Made by a program: the position numbers and the translations under genes
Assembly (NCBI RefSeq): GCF_007860185.1
Contig: NZ_SJPY01000001.1
Span: 767,132 to 831,131 of the forward strand
Reading direction: 5' to 3'
DNA length: 64,000 nucleotides
Source of the DNA: Novipirellula aureliae
Lineage (GTDB): Bacteria; Planctomycetota; Planctomycetia; Pirellulales; Pirellulaceae
The notes under the pieces: model-generated
The model's database searches: none
The model's input: the letters and a program-made list of their open reading frames with translations, nothing else
Told to the model about the DNA's origin: nothing
Shown here: positions 36,623 through 45,600 of the stretch, in pieces
How the letters are laid out: each line of letters begins with the position of its first letter
How positions within the stretch are numbered: position 1 is the first letter of the stretch

Positions 36623-37371
36623 CGCGATTCAACATCCTTAACGGCTAAGATGGAAGCAAAGTTGAAGCATTGGAACCAGGGGGCCACACAGCCAAAACCT
36701 GCTTCGCGGAGCCGTTCGTGATGAGTCTCCATCGTCTCGGGACGCAAGCGGTTTTCCAGTGCGGTCCGCTTTTGCGAGATCTCTAAATCGCTGTATCCAT
36801 TGGCACGTTTGAAGTCATGATGCAGATCATTGAGCAGCGATTGTCTGGCCGGATCGTCAAAACCGATTTTTTCAGATAACAGCAATGCACCGCCGGGAAG
36901 AAGGGCTTGGTAGATCGAATTGATCAGTTCGCCACGCTTTTCGATGTCGATAAACTGAAGGGTCAGATTCAATACCACGAACGAAGCGTTCGTCATCGGG
37001 AAACCGCAAATGTCGGCATGATGCACGATGACATCACAAACATCGTCGCTACGGGGGGAATTCGCCAATTCGATTTTCAGCCGCTGCACCATCGCTTCGG
37101 CATTGTCGACTCCATGGATGACACAGTCGGTCGGAGACTGACGCCGCATCAGCAACGTCGCTGCGCCCAACGAGCACCCCAGGTCGTAGACGTTCGTCGC
37201 GGGTCGAACAAACCGGTAGGATAATTGTTCGATCATCGATAAAATCGACGCATAACCAGGCACCGAGCGAGCGATCATGTCGGGAAATACGTCGACGACC
37301 GCTTCATCAAACGTGAAGTCCCCTACCCGATCGTGGGGGAGACGGTAAATCTGGTCTCGTTTGGGTATCAT
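36619..37371 (-). CDS. cmoA: carboxy-S-adenosyl-L-methionine synthase CmoA
   Basis: 250 aa from the ATG at 37371, giving the correct family start MIPKRDQIYRLPHDRVGDFT. An upstream frame opening to 37452 would add 27 residues and is unlikely. CmoA makes carboxy-SAM from SAM and prephenate, the donor used by CmoB. Diagnostic segments are FDEAVVDVFPDMIARSVPGY, the SAM-binding motif VYDLGCSLGAATLLMRRQ and NASFVVLNLTLQFI. It forms an operon with cmoB by a 4-nt overlap. Upstream, in the 37372-37685 gap, lie several repeat elements; no promoter could be assigned. Confidence 0.95.
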   Translation of the reverse strand: MIPKRDQIYRLPHDRVGDFTFDEAVVDVFPDMIARSVPGYASILSMIEQLSYRFVRPATNVYDLGCSLGAATLLMRRQSPTDCVIHGVDNAEAMVQRLKIELANSPRSDDVCDVIVHHADICGFPMTNASFVVLNLTLQFIDIEKRGELINSIYQALLPGGALLLSEKIGFDDPARQSLLNDLHHDFKRANGYSDLEISQKRTALENRLRPETMETHHERLREAGFGCVAPWFQCFNFASILAVKDVESR

Positions 37372-37463
37372 TGATTTTTTGTTCGAGATTCGTTGTGTAA
37401 GCGTTGAAGTTGCGTAGGAAGGGACAGCTGGTGGTAGGCAAAACGCGATCACCTACGCGTCAA

Positions 37464-37592
37464 CTTAACAACCTCTCCCGAGCGAAGCTTGGGGGAGGTC
37501 GAACAAATGCATGCCTGCTTGGGTAGGGGCGGGCCTACCAACCCGCCCCAGCGGAGAGCATAACATTTTAGTCCCGCAAGCTGGAAGCTTAG
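37464..37592. repeat. mixed repeat cluster between cmoA and purH
   Basis: 37464-37504 is a half copy of the 20798-20959 element (CTTAACAACCTCTCCCGAG). 37526-37549 is a perfect 8-bp hairpin GGGGCGGG/CCCGCCCC. 37571-37592 (GCAAGCTGGAAGCTTAGGCG) is a degenerate GCTGGAAGC repeat. It fills most of the 314-bp gap between divergent genes. Confidence 0.75.
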
Positions 37593-37685
37593 GCGACTTG
37601 AGACCGGTTGACCAAAATCTCGCTTGGTGGGAAGTTATCGGGCTGAAAATATTGTGAATATTTTGTTCCGTTTCCTCCCTCAACT

Positions 37686-39272
37686 ATGGCTTTGGCGATC
37701 GTGTCAGATACTGTTTCCGTAAAAAATGCTCTGATTAGCGTAAGTGACAAAATGGGCCTTGCCGATTTCGCCCACTCGCTGCAAGAAATGGGCGTTGCCC
37801 TTTACAGCACGGGTGGGACGCGAAAGCATCTCGAGGAGTCGGGCGTCGAAGTTCATGACGTCGCCGACTACACCGGTTTCCCTGAAATGATGGATGGACG
37901 GGTCAAGACGCTGCACCCCAAAGTATTCGGCGGAATTCTTGGGATTCGAGACCGCGAGGACCACGTTGCCAGCATGGAAAAGCATGGCATGATTTCTTTC
38001 GATATGGTCGTCGTCAACCTCTACCCGTTCGAAGCGACCGCGGCCCGTAGCGGTGTCAGTCGCGAGGAATGCGTCGAGCAAATCGATATCGGTGGTCCAA
38101 GTTTGGTGCGGGCTGCGGCGAAGAATCACCGTGATGTCGCCATCATTACAAGTTCGGAGCAGTACAGCAGGGTGCTCGCCGAACTGCACGAAAACGACGG
38201 CACGAGCCTGAAAACACGGCAAACCTTGGCGGCGGAAGCGTTCGAGCATACCGCCTGTTACGATCGAGCGATCGCCGACTACATGCGCGGCGATTCGATG
38301 TCAGGCGACTTCCCCACGTCGATGCACCTGACGCTTAAGCGTAAGGCTCATCTGCGTTACGGCGAAAATCCACACCAACGGGCTGCGCTGTACAGCGATC
38401 CCTCGGTCAAAGGTGCCAACCTGGTTTCCGCTCGTCAAATCAGCGGCAAGGAATTGTCTTACAACAACTATTTGGACCTCGACGCCGCCTTGGAAATTGT
38501 GCGTGGGTTTGCCGAGCCAGCGGTTTCGGTGATGAAACACAACAACCCCTGCGGTGCCGCAACCGGGGCGAAGCTCAGCATTGCATGCCGCAAAGCGTTG
38601 GCAGGCGACCCCTTAAGTGCGTTTGGTTCCGTTTTGGGTTTCAATCGAACGGTCGACGTCGAGACAGCCGAACTTCTCTGTGAGCCAGGCTTATTCATTG
38701 AAGCGATTGTTGCTCCCGATTTCGAAGCGAGCGCGGTTGGCTTGTTGACCACCCGTCCACGATGGAAGGATAACGTTCGGCTGATGCAAGTCGGCCGTCT
38801 CGACACGCTTGGTGCAACGATCCAGCGGCGATTTATCAGCGGCGGGATGCTCGCCCAGGACGCTGACCGGATGTCCAGTTCCCCGTTGCAGTGGAAAACG
38901 GCCACCGACTGCCAGGTCGACGATGAACTTTGGGACGACATCTCATTCGCTTGGGAAATGGTACGTCACGTCAAGAGCAACGCGATTGTGTTGGCTAGAG
39001 AAGCGGCGCTTATCGGTGTCGGAGCGGGTCAAATGAGCCGTGTCGATAGTGTCGAAATCGCGATTGAAAAAGCGGGCGATCGTGCGAAAGGTTCCGTTCT
39101 GGCTTCGGATGCATTTTTCCCGTTCCCCGATTCGATCGAAGCGGCTGCGGAAGCAGGCGTCATCGCGATCGTCCAACCGGGCGGCTCTCGCCGTGATAAC
39201 GAGGTGATCGCCGCTTGCAACGAACATGACATTCCCTTGATCCTGACCGGACGGCGACACTTCAAACATTGA
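37686..39272 (+). CDS. purH: bifunctional AICAR formyltransferase / IMP cyclohydrolase PurH
   Basis: 528 aa, normal for PurH, which catalyses the last two steps of de novo IMP synthesis in the cytoplasm. The N-terminal IMP cyclohydrolase (MGS-like) domain has ALISVSDKMGLADFAHSL, LYSTGGTRKHLEE, GFPEMMDGRVKTLHPKVFGG and NLYPFE. The C-terminal AICAR transformylase has LRYGENPHQRAALY, the catalytic Lys284-His285 pair in SVMKHNNPCGAA, and GAGQMSRVDSVEIA near the end. Every family landmark is present. Its TGA overlaps the trpC ATG (TGATG, one shared base), so the two are co-translated although they belong to different pathways. Confidence 0.97.
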   Translation: MALAIVSDTVSVKNALISVSDKMGLADFAHSLQEMGVALYSTGGTRKHLEESGVEVHDVADYTGFPEMMDGRVKTLHPKVFGGILGIRDREDHVASMEKHGMISFDMVVVNLYPFEATAARSGVSREECVEQIDIGGPSLVRAAAKNHRDVAIITSSEQYSRVLAELHENDGTSLKTRQTLAAEAFEHTACYDRAIADYMRGDSMSGDFPTSMHLTLKRKAHLRYGENPHQRAALYSDPSVKGANLVSARQISGKELSYNNYLDLDAALEIVRGFAEPAVSVMKHNNPCGAATGAKLSIACRKALAGDPLSAFGSVLGFNRTVDVETAELLCEPGLFIEAIVAPDFEASAVGLLTTRPRWKDNVRLMQVGRLDTLGATIQRRFISGGMLAQDADRMSSSPLQWKTATDCQVDDELWDDISFAWEMVRHVKSNAIVLAREAALIGVGAGQMSRVDSVEIAIEKAGDRAKGSVLASDAFFPFPDSIEAAAEAGVIAIVQPGGSRRDNEVIAACNEHDIPLILTGRRHFKH

Positions 39273-40051
39273 TGACCATTCTCGATAAGATTCTCGTGGA
39301 AACGCGGCAAGCGATTTGCCGCGATCAAGCGAAGCGAAGTAGCCAAGAATTGGAAGCGGCGATCCAAAGGTTGCCGCCTTGTCGCGATTTCCATGCTGCG
39401 TTGGCAGCCGGAAACCAGGTTCAACTGATTGCCGAAGTGAAACGTGCGAGCCCCTCGGCAGGATTGATCCGCAGCGATTTTGATCCAGTCGAGATCGCAA
39501 GGTGTTACGCGGAATCAGGAGCCGCCTGCATCAGCGTTTTGACCGACGAAGCCTTCTTTCAAGGTTCGCTCGAGTATCTAAAAGCGATCCGCCGCGAAGT
39601 CGATGTGCCGCTGCTGAGAAAGGATTTTATTATCGACCGCTACCAATTGCTGCAAGCTCGTGAAGCGGGCGCCGACTGTGTGCTGTTGATCGCGGAATGC
39701 TTGACCGCCAGCGAATTAATGGAGCTTCATGGTCAGGCACTCGAATTGGGGCTACAAACTCTGATCGAGTTGTTTGAGCCTGGTAACCTGGAGGCCGTCT
39801 TGGCAACCGAGACGCGGTTGGTGGGGATCAACAACCGCGACTTAAAGACGTTTCATACCGATTTAGAGCATGCAATTCGGATGAGAAAACGCGTGCCGAA
39901 GAATCGTTTGCTGGTCGGCGAAAGTGGCATTCGTACTCATGCCGATGTGCTGCGACTCGGGGAAGCGGGTATTAAAGCGATCTTGGTCGGTGAATCGCTG
40001 ATGCGGCAACCCGATATTCGCTTGGCAACCAAGACGCTACTTGGTGGGTAG
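39272..40051 (+). CDS. trpC: indole-3-glycerol phosphate synthase TrpC
   Basis: 259 aa from the ATG at 39272. TrpC closes the indole ring in tryptophan biosynthesis (CdRP to indole-3-glycerol phosphate). The (beta/alpha)8 barrel landmarks are IAEVKRASPSAGLIR (catalytic Lys), ISVLTDEAFFQGSLEYL, PLLRKDFIIDRYQLLQAR (second Lys), LLIAECL, LVGINNRDLKTF (Glu/Asn region) and LLVGESGIRTHADV. It is a monofunctional version, not fused to TrpF. It is translationally coupled to purH. Its 3' end overlaps by 15 bp the convergent esterase gene. Confidence 0.96.
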   Translation: MTILDKILVETRQAICRDQAKRSSQELEAAIQRLPPCRDFHAALAAGNQVQLIAEVKRASPSAGLIRSDFDPVEIARCYAESGAACISVLTDEAFFQGSLEYLKAIRREVDVPLLRKDFIIDRYQLLQAREAGADCVLLIAECLTASELMELHGQALELGLQTLIELFEPGNLEAVLATETRLVGINNRDLKTFHTDLEHAIRMRKRVPKNRLLVGESGIRTHADVLRLGEAGIKAILVGESLMRQPDIRLATKTLLGG

Positions 40052-40966
40052 TGTCAACGTTCGGTCGAAGAACGCTCGCATCTCTTCACGGGTTTTTGGA
40101 TTCAGAAAAGCCATTGCATGGCCTTGGTCGGGTAAACGAGTCAATCCGCAGCTGGCGCCCGCCTTCTGCATCGCTTCACGAAACGCAACACTGGTTTGAA
40201 TCGGCACCAACAGGTCCGATTCACCATGGATGATGTGGACGGGGGGATCGTCTTTTGAAACGTATGCGATTGGCGAGGCGGCTTCATAGGCACTTGGTTT
40301 TTCGCGACGGGATCCTCCAAAGAAGAATGCCAAGGTGGTATTGTCGAGTGGCAAATCACGGAAGTCACATGGCGGCCCGCCAACACAAGCCGCACGAAAG
40401 GTTGGTAGTTGTCCCCAACGCGAATCGTCGGCGGGCCAATGGCTGCTCGCCAATTTCGCTGCAGCCGATTCATCTTGAAGCGATGAAACCATCAGCGACA
40501 AATGCCCTCCGGCGGAATAGCCAAATAACCCCAAACGATCGACGTCAAAGTGGAAGCGTCCGGAGTTTTGCTTCACCCAAAGAGCCGCTTGCCGTACGTC
40601 GTCCACCTGAGTGGGAAAAGGGTACTCGGGAGCAAGCCGGTAATTGATCGTGACGGCGGCATAACCGTGCTGAGCCAAAAAACGCGAATAGCTTTGGATC
40701 ACCCACTTGCTGCCGCTCATCCAGGCACCTCCGTGAATGACGATCACCGTTGCAAAGCCATTTTTGGGTGGGTCGCCCTGCGGGGTATAAACATCGCACA
40801 AACCAGCGCGGCCCTCGCTGTCACTGTATCGCTCGTTAAGAAACGAATGGAGCGACGACGGACCTTCGGCCTGGACGAACGCCGTGCTCGAGCCAACGAG
40901 TGCTGAAACGAGCAGGAAAACCGTGGGTGTCAGGCTGGGCCGCAACAGGTTGTTTTGAAGAGTCAT
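40037..40966 (-). CDS. exported alpha/beta-hydrolase (carboxylesterase/lipase-like)
   Basis: 309 aa. The N-terminus MTLQNNLLRPSLTPTVFLLV to VQAEG is a signal peptide. The fold is shown by the oxyanion block IVIHGGAWMSGSKW, nucleophile elbow LGLFGYSAGGHLSLM (GxSxG), acid segment HIIHGESDLLVPIQTSVAF and His in LPDQGHAMAF. This matches the BD-FAE/acetyl-esterase group that deacylates polysaccharides or small esters; the substrate is unknown. It is convergent with trpC and its stop lies inside the trpC end. A GH-like polysaccharide role is possible but its neighbours are housekeeping genes. Confidence 0.88.
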   Translation of the reverse strand: MTLQNNLLRPSLTPTVFLLVSALVGSSTAFVQAEGPSSLHSFLNERYSDSEGRAGLCDVYTPQGDPPKNGFATVIVIHGGAWMSGSKWVIQSYSRFLAQHGYAAVTINYRLAPEYPFPTQVDDVRQAALWVKQNSGRFHFDVDRLGLFGYSAGGHLSLMVSSLQDESAAAKLASSHWPADDSRWGQLPTFRAACVGGPPCDFRDLPLDNTTLAFFFGGSRREKPSAYEAASPIAYVSKDDPPVHIIHGESDLLVPIQTSVAFREAMQKAGASCGLTRLPDQGHAMAFLNPKTREEMRAFFDRTLTLPTK

Positions 40967-41017
40967 TGAGCTTTTTTGTTTATTAGGCTTTTTAGGTGAT
41001 CGCCTCGACTTGACGGT

Positions 41018-41065
41018 TTACCGCGTGGGCAAGTTACCGCGTGGGCAAGTTACCGGGTGGGCAAG
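41018..41065. repeat. 16-bp tandem repeat, 3 copies
   Basis: TTACCGCGTGGGCAAG three times head to tail (third copy GGG for GCG), in the gap upstream of ribBA. Confidence 0.9.
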
Positions 41066-41088
41066 GTCTCAAGCGATTTGCTGTGCTC

Positions 41089-41138
41089 GGCACGCGGTTT
41101 AACGGGAAAATGCTTCAGGATCTTTAGCAAGATCCAAT
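41089..41138. repeat. GGATCTT palindrome with companion block
   Basis: CACGCGGTTTAACGGGAAAA (41091-41110) is followed by GGATCTTTAGCAAGATCC (41118-41135). The same two blocks occur together, in the other order, at 31230-31432, suggesting a composite element. It lies ~115 bp before the ribBA start. Confidence 0.8.
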
Positions 41139-41252
41139 ACCGTGGAATGGAAAAGATCGTAAACAGGGGAGGTGGGAGATATTGCCTCCTGGACGTATAA
41201 TAGGAACCTTGTCGAGAGTCTGTCATGTCGTATTTTTCTGAAAAGTTTCCGT

Positions 41253-42464
41253 ATGCCAACCGAGCTGAGTTCCGTACCTGAAGCCGTCGAGGCGATTCGC
41301 CGGGGCGAAGTCATCATCGTCGTCGATGCTGAAGACCGTGAAAATGAGGGTGATTTCGTGTGTGCCGCAGAAAAGGCGACACCCGAGAACGTCAATTTCA
41401 TGCTTTCAGGTCGTGGCCAACTGTGTGTCCCCATTTTGCCCGAAGATTGCAAACGGTTGGATTTATCCGCGATGGTGCCCAACAATGACGCACCGCTCAA
41501 AACCGCGTTTATGACGCCCATCGATATTCGAACGGCAAAAACCGGCATCACGGCACCTGAAAAGAGCGAGACCATTTTGAAGATGATTGCGGACGATTGT
41601 TCCGCAGACGATTTCGTTCGCCCTGGACACGTGTACCCGCTCCTTGCCAAAGAAGGAGGTGTGCTGCGTCGTGCTGGTCACACCGAAGCAGCGGTCGATT
41701 TGGCCCGCATGGCTGGACTGAAGCCTGCTGGCGTCGTTTGCGAAATCCTCGACGAGTCTGGCGACCGAGCTTCACGCGACGGGCTTTCTGAGATCGCCAA
41801 AAAACACAACTTGAAAATTATCAGTATCGAACAATTGATCGCTCACCGCCGAGTCAGCGAAAAGCTGATCAGCCGAGCTGCCGAAGCAACCGTGCCAACA
41901 ATGTACGGCGGTTTCCAGGTCATTTGTTATGCGGTCCAGTATGAAAACCAAACGCCAATCGCATTAACGTACGGCGATCTGACCGCCCCAGGACCGCCAC
42001 CACTGGTGCGAATGCATAGCAGTTGTTTCACCGGTGATTTGATCGGTTCACTTCGCTGCGATTGTGGTGACCAATTGCACATCGCTTTGGATATGATCAG
42101 TAAAGAGGGTCGCGGCGCATTGGTCTATCTGCCCCAGGAAGGACGCGGAATCGGGCTCGTGCAAAAGATGCGTGCCTATGCGCTTCAAGATAAAGGACTC
42201 GATACCGTCGAAGCCAATCATGCACTTGGGTTCAAAGCCGATATGCGAGACTATGGTATTGGGCTGCAAGTGTTGAAAGATCTCGGACTGCACGAAATCC
42301 GGTTGCTAACCAACAATCCCAAGAAAACCGAAGCGTTCAACCTACGCGGATTCGACCTTCGCGTCGTCGATCAAGTGCCGATCATTCCGGACGTCAATGA
42401 ATTTAACAAACGCTATCTCGACACGAAGCGAGAAAAGATGGGCCACAAACTGCCGATCCGGTAG
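41253..42464 (+). CDS. ribBA: bifunctional DHBP synthase / GTP cyclohydrolase II RibBA
   Basis: 403 aa from the ATG at 41253, matching the family start; the frame opens upstream at 41172 but those residues are unrelated. It supplies both precursors of riboflavin: the N-terminal half makes 3,4-dihydroxy-2-butanone 4-phosphate from ribulose 5-phosphate (VVDAEDRENEGDFVCAAEK; FVRPGHVYPLLAKEGGVLRR; GHTEAAVDLARMAGL). The C-terminal half hydrolyses GTP (VRMHSSCFTGDLIGSLRCDC with the zinc cysteines; LPQEGRGIGLVQKMRAY; LGFKADMRDYGIG; LLTNNPKK). Both active sites look complete. No FMN riboswitch could be recognised upstream. It stands alone between repeat-rich gaps. Confidence 0.96.
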   Translation: MPTELSSVPEAVEAIRRGEVIIVVDAEDRENEGDFVCAAEKATPENVNFMLSGRGQLCVPILPEDCKRLDLSAMVPNNDAPLKTAFMTPIDIRTAKTGITAPEKSETILKMIADDCSADDFVRPGHVYPLLAKEGGVLRRAGHTEAAVDLARMAGLKPAGVVCEILDESGDRASRDGLSEIAKKHNLKIISIEQLIAHRRVSEKLISRAAEATVPTMYGGFQVICYAVQYENQTPIALTYGDLTAPGPPPLVRMHSSCFTGDLIGSLRCDCGDQLHIALDMISKEGRGALVYLPQEGRGIGLVQKMRAYALQDKGLDTVEANHALGFKADMRDYGIGLQVLKDLGLHEIRLLTNNPKKTEAFNLRGFDLRVVDQVPIIPDVNEFNKRYLDTKREKMGHKLPIR

Positions 42465-42484
42465 TAGCGGATGCGGCTTCAGCC

Positions 42485-42561
42485 GTAGCGAAAGTCACCA
42501 AGATTTTCGGCTTTCGGACGTTTGGTTGACCGTTGCCGAAACGCTTGGCGAGTTTCGCTAC
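42485..42561. repeat. inverted pair of GTAGCGAAAGTC repeats after ribBA
   Basis: The left copy GTAGCGAAAGTCACCAAGAT (42485-) and the right copy (complement GTAGCGAAACTCGCCAAGCG, 42536-42561) face each other around a 25-bp spacer. They are related to the hairpin at 5633-5659. Confidence 0.8.
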
Positions 42562-42669
42562 AAAAACGCAGAGCCCCACCGAGGCTGAAATGAGTGCTAT
42601 CACTTCAGCAGTCACCTGCGTTGAGGCAGGGTAGAGTGGAGATTAGCTATTTCGTCAGTTCGAATTAGA

Positions 42670-45600
42670 ATGAAGTCACAAGGGGTAGAAGAGACTCTCA
42701 TGCCGCCATCCACCACAGCCCCATCGCCGTCGCCCGCCCGTCGTGAAAAATCGGCCACCAATCCGAGTCCGTCATTCGATGCGATTTCGGAATTGGTGGA
42801 GTCGCGGATTGCCGAGGCGCAGAATGCACTTTGGTGGGCGGAGCTGACGCGGGTTGGTTTAAAGACATTGCTCGGTGCTCTCGTCGGTGTGTTGCTATTT
42901 GTCGTCATCGATCAATGGATCTATTCGCCTGGAATCTTGCTACGAGTTGGCTGGTTCGGCGCTTGGTTGGTTTGGATGGGTTGGATGATTTTCTCGCGGA
43001 TCATCCCGGTTCTTAGCGGGACCATTTGCCCCGAATACGCCGCGCGGTCGCTCGAACGCGATACGCCTGAAATGCGACAAGAACTGACCAGCTATGTCAT
43101 GCTGCGGGACCAACGAAGCGATGCGGGGCTTCGCGGTAAAATCGTCCGGTCGGTTGGTGCCCACGCGGCTGGCCGACTAAAACAAAACGATCGATTGCCG
43201 AGCGAAGCGACAGGGACGATTGTGTGGTGGTTGGCCACCGCGGCGACCCTAGCGTTGTTCCTTGTCTATGCCGTCGTATCGCCCAAGAGTACGCTGCAAT
43301 CGGCTAGCCGACTTGTCATGCCAGCCGCCTCGATTGCTCCAGCGAAACGAGTGGCTATCACGGATGTTCAACCTGGTGACGCCGAGGTCATGGCCGGACG
43401 AAACGTCGCCATCTCTGCAAGGGTTACTGGACTTTCTGACGATCAAAACGCCTGGTGCCGATACCGAGTAGGCCAGCAATCGCGAGAGATTCAGCTGCTT
43501 CTCAATGCCGATACAGACCGCTTTGTCGCGGAGTTGCCTCTCGATTTTTCGAGTATCGGACACGCTTCGAGTAGCGACATTGAATACGTGATCGCCGCGG
43601 GCGATGATCTAGCAGGACCGTTTCGATTGTCAATCGACGATGTGCCGGTCGTCGCGATCGAGTCGGTCTACTATGAACCGCCAAGCTACGTCGGGAAGGC
43701 CCCCCATTCGCTGACCAGTCCCATTATCCGCGGACTCGATGGAACACGCGTCACTCTACGTGTCCGTACCAACCGAGCGGTCGAGCGAGCAGTGGTCCAA
43801 TTCAACCCAAAACCGCTCGGTAATATTGTGCAAGCGACCGCCGGTGTGACCGAGATGAAGCTTGACGATGCCGGAACATTGGCGACGGTATCGTTTCCAC
43901 TGCGACATGTCAAAGGTCGATCCGCAGCAGTGCAATTGGAACAATACCGTATCGTCGTTCGGGATGAATCCGGACAAACCAATCCTGATCCGATCATCTA
44001 TCCGATCGACGTGATCGCTGACTTGGCACCCGAAATCACGATTGTGATGCCTCAGCAAACCCCGAAAGACCTTCCGATCGATGCTCAGCAAGTGATCGAA
44101 GTCCACGCCGCCGATGCCGATTTTGGATTGAGCCAAATCGAGTTGGAAGTCCGACGCGGGATCGACGTCGTCTCGCGGCCGGTTCTCTGGGAAGACACGA
44201 CAGGAGCAAAAGGGAACCAGGTCGCAGAGTATCGCTTCCGTCCTCTCGAGCATTTCTTGCGAGAAGGCGATTCCGTTGAGATTACTGCGATTGCAACCGA
44301 CAACCGAAGTGACCGACACGATCCGTTGGTTGAACCCAACGTTACCCGTACGGGAGAAATCGTTTTACGGATTACTCAAAGTGAACCGCTCGATGACGAT
44401 CCTCAGGGAAACGATGGAATGTCCGCAACGGATGACGAACCCGCATCCAATCGAAATGATTCGAAGCAGCAAGAAGCTGGCACGCAGAGTGGCGGTTCGG
44501 GAGGAAGTGGTGGCGATGAAGCGACCAAACAAAAGAGCGGCGAACATGAAGGTGGTGGGCAAGGTAGTGGCCAAAGCCAAGGAGATCAGCAGCAGAACGA
44601 CCAACCGCAACAAGGTGGAAAACAAGAAAGCGGAGAGCAACAAGGCGGAGAGCAGCAAGGTGGTGAGCAGCAAGGTGGAGAGCAACAAGGCGGAGAGCAG
44701 CAAGGTGGTGAGCAGCAAGGCGGTGAACAGCAAGGTGGTGAGCAGCAAGGTGGGGAGCAGCAAGGTGGAGAGCAACAGGGTGGAGAGCAACAGGGTGGTG
44801 AGCAACAAGGTGGTGAGCAACAAGGCGGTGAGCAGCAAGGTGGAGAGCAACAGGGTGGAGAGCAGCAAGGTGGTGAGCAGCAAGGTGGTGAGCAACAGGG
44901 CGGTGAGCAGCAAGGTGGAGAGCCACAACCGATGGGAGATGGGCAGCAAGGCTCAAATGAAAATCTTCAAGGCGACGCGTCCTCTTCTGCCGAAGACTCG
45001 CAATCGAAAGAACCACCCAAACATGATGGCGAAGCATTTGAACGAATACGCGACTATCTGAACAAGAAGAGGCAGGCCGAGCAAAACGGGTCTGCGGGTG
45101 AACCACAAACGCAAGAGGATCAACAACAAAATTCAACCGCTGGTCCGTCGGGAGATCAAAACGCGGCAAATCAAGGAAGTCAATCGCAACAGAACGACGA
45201 AGGTCGTCGAGGCGACAACCAATCCAACCAAGAACCGCTCAGCGATCAACAAGATGGCAAATCGGGTGAATCGTCAAACGATGGTTCTGGCGTCAACCAA
45301 CCAAATGGCGAAACTGAAAACGGAACGTCAGACCAGCAATCGGATTCGGATGGTTCGACGTGGACGGAAAATGAACAGAGTCAGGGTAGCGGTGAGGCAG
45401 GCGACGAGGGCGCCTCTGCCACCGATTCTGAAAGAAAAGACAGCCAAGATCACGAAGCGGGCAGCGAGGACGGAAACCAAGACGGTTCCAATCAAGAAGG
45501 ACAGGGGCAAGAGGGACAGGGGCAAGAAGGACAGGGCCAAGAAGGACAGGGCCAAGAAGGACAGGGGCAAGAAGGCGAAGGGACACAAAACAATAGCGAA

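Noticed and set aside
41100-41252. FMN riboswitch before ribBA
   Set aside because: None of the conserved RFN stems could be found; only a repeat palindrome is there.
44276-45061. Overprinted gene in another frame of the GGEQQ repeat
   Set aside because: The Lys-Val-Glu-Ser pattern is just a frame shadow of the 15-bp repeat; synonymous variation supports the main frame only.
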